Of a stretch of 64,000 bases of DNA, positions 63,768 to 64,000 are shown one piece after another. The stretch covers positions 3,862,165 to 3,926,164 of the forward strand of contig NZ_KI421509.1 in NCBI RefSeq assembly GCF_000473225.1, in the 5' to 3' direction. How positions within the stretch are numbered: the stretch's first letter is position 1; each line of letters starts with the position of its first letter. Source of the DNA: Sedimentitalea nanhaiensis DSM 24252. Its GTDB lineage: Bacteria; Pseudomonadota; Alphaproteobacteria; Rhodobacterales; Rhodobacteraceae. The translations under genes and the position numbers were made by a program. Under the pieces are notes generated by a model that had not been told where the DNA came from, searched no databases, and worked only from the letters and a program-made list of their open reading frames with translations.

Positions 63768-64000
63768 TGTGGCCGGCCTCTGCCTCAGTCGACCGAAGCT
63801 GCTCTTCGAATGCAGCCCGATCGGACAAGCCCCACTTCAATCGGCGAAACGGAACCGAGAAAACATTCAAGCGCGTGAGCGGCGGGAGCAGTGTCGCCAT
63901 CAGCGATGGCGGGTGCCCAATGATCTTGCGACGAACACGCGCGCTTGTTGCCGCAGTAGTGTTATGGCAGCAAATCAATCGGCCAAAATCCGATTTGTCT
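63768..64000. other. Window end, no supported gene
   Basis: The minus frame that ends at 63703 stays open to the window edge (DKSDFGR upstream of its first Met). It might be the 3' part of a gene beyond 64000. No motif was recognised. Confidence 0.3.

Noticed and set aside
63703-63978. Minus-strand frame of 91 codons at the window end
   Set aside because: No motif, and it contains the phyR terminator hairpin. It could be a partial gene beyond the edge, but this cannot be shown.

Overview
The window reads as chromosome or large-replicon DNA of an alphaproteobacterium, most likely a Rhodobacteraceae/Roseobacter-type methylotroph. This is inferred from four things: the PhyR-NepR-EcfG general stress cassette, the TctABC/TctDE arrangement, the DUF1403-ScpB pair, and a Paracoccus-like methanol and formaldehyde oxidation gene set. 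GC is high and most operons are tightly packed with 1-4 nt overlaps. No rRNA, tRNA or CRISPR array was seen.

Layout. 1-3.3 kb: copper homeostasis (cueR-copA, divergent copZ, two CueR-type operators). 3.5-5.0 kb: an IS3-family element whose orfB carries a frameshift. 5.6-10.8 kb: a minus-strand cluster of a class III cyclase/TPR protein, a PAP2/vanadium-haloperoxidase-like protein with a GAFG-repeat N terminus, and a subtilisin-like protease. 11.2-11.6 kb: remnants of two transposases. 11.6-15.9 kb: an IclR regulator followed by mtoX-SCO-mauG, the recognised methanethiol oxidase gene order. 16.2-22.6 kb: a tripartite tricarboxylate transporter (tctABC) divergent from a tctDE-like two-component system with an extra binding protein. 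22.5-24.5 kb: a decayed kinase fragment, DUF1403 and ScpB.

24.8-60.1 kb is a methylotrophy island. It begins with a G-quadruplex-type repeat and a MoxR/DUF58/VWA/TPR/BatD operon (mxaRSACKL-like). Next come a response regulator-FIST-hybrid kinase operon resembling FlhRS, periplasmic proteins of unknown function, a SoxYZ-like carrier, and a metallo-beta-lactamase-fold quinoprotein-relay protein. Glutathione-dependent formaldehyde oxidation (frmA, fghA) follows, then lanthanide-type methanol dehydrogenase xoxF with xoxG and xoxJ, a CXXCW/rhodanese-like protein and a second SoxYZ-like carrier. After these lie an MxaD-like protein, two beta-propellers, two ABC systems with small secreted proteins, a kinase/regulator pair, and pqqABCDE.

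60.3-63.7 kb: the general stress response module (HWE/HisKA2-type kinase, ecfG, nepR, divergent phyR) with an EcfG-type promoter.

How it works together: MtoX releases formaldehyde from methanethiol, and XoxF oxidises methanol using PQQ made by PqqA-E and passes electrons to XoxG. FrmA and FghA take formaldehyde to formate through glutathione. The SoxYZ-like, MBL, CXXCW, propeller and ABC proteins form the least understood part and are the best candidates for new biology. A perfect TCTTA-N5-TAAGA inverted repeat occurs upstream of pqqA and in the mxaD-like/ABC-binding divergent promoter, suggesting one regulator controls both.
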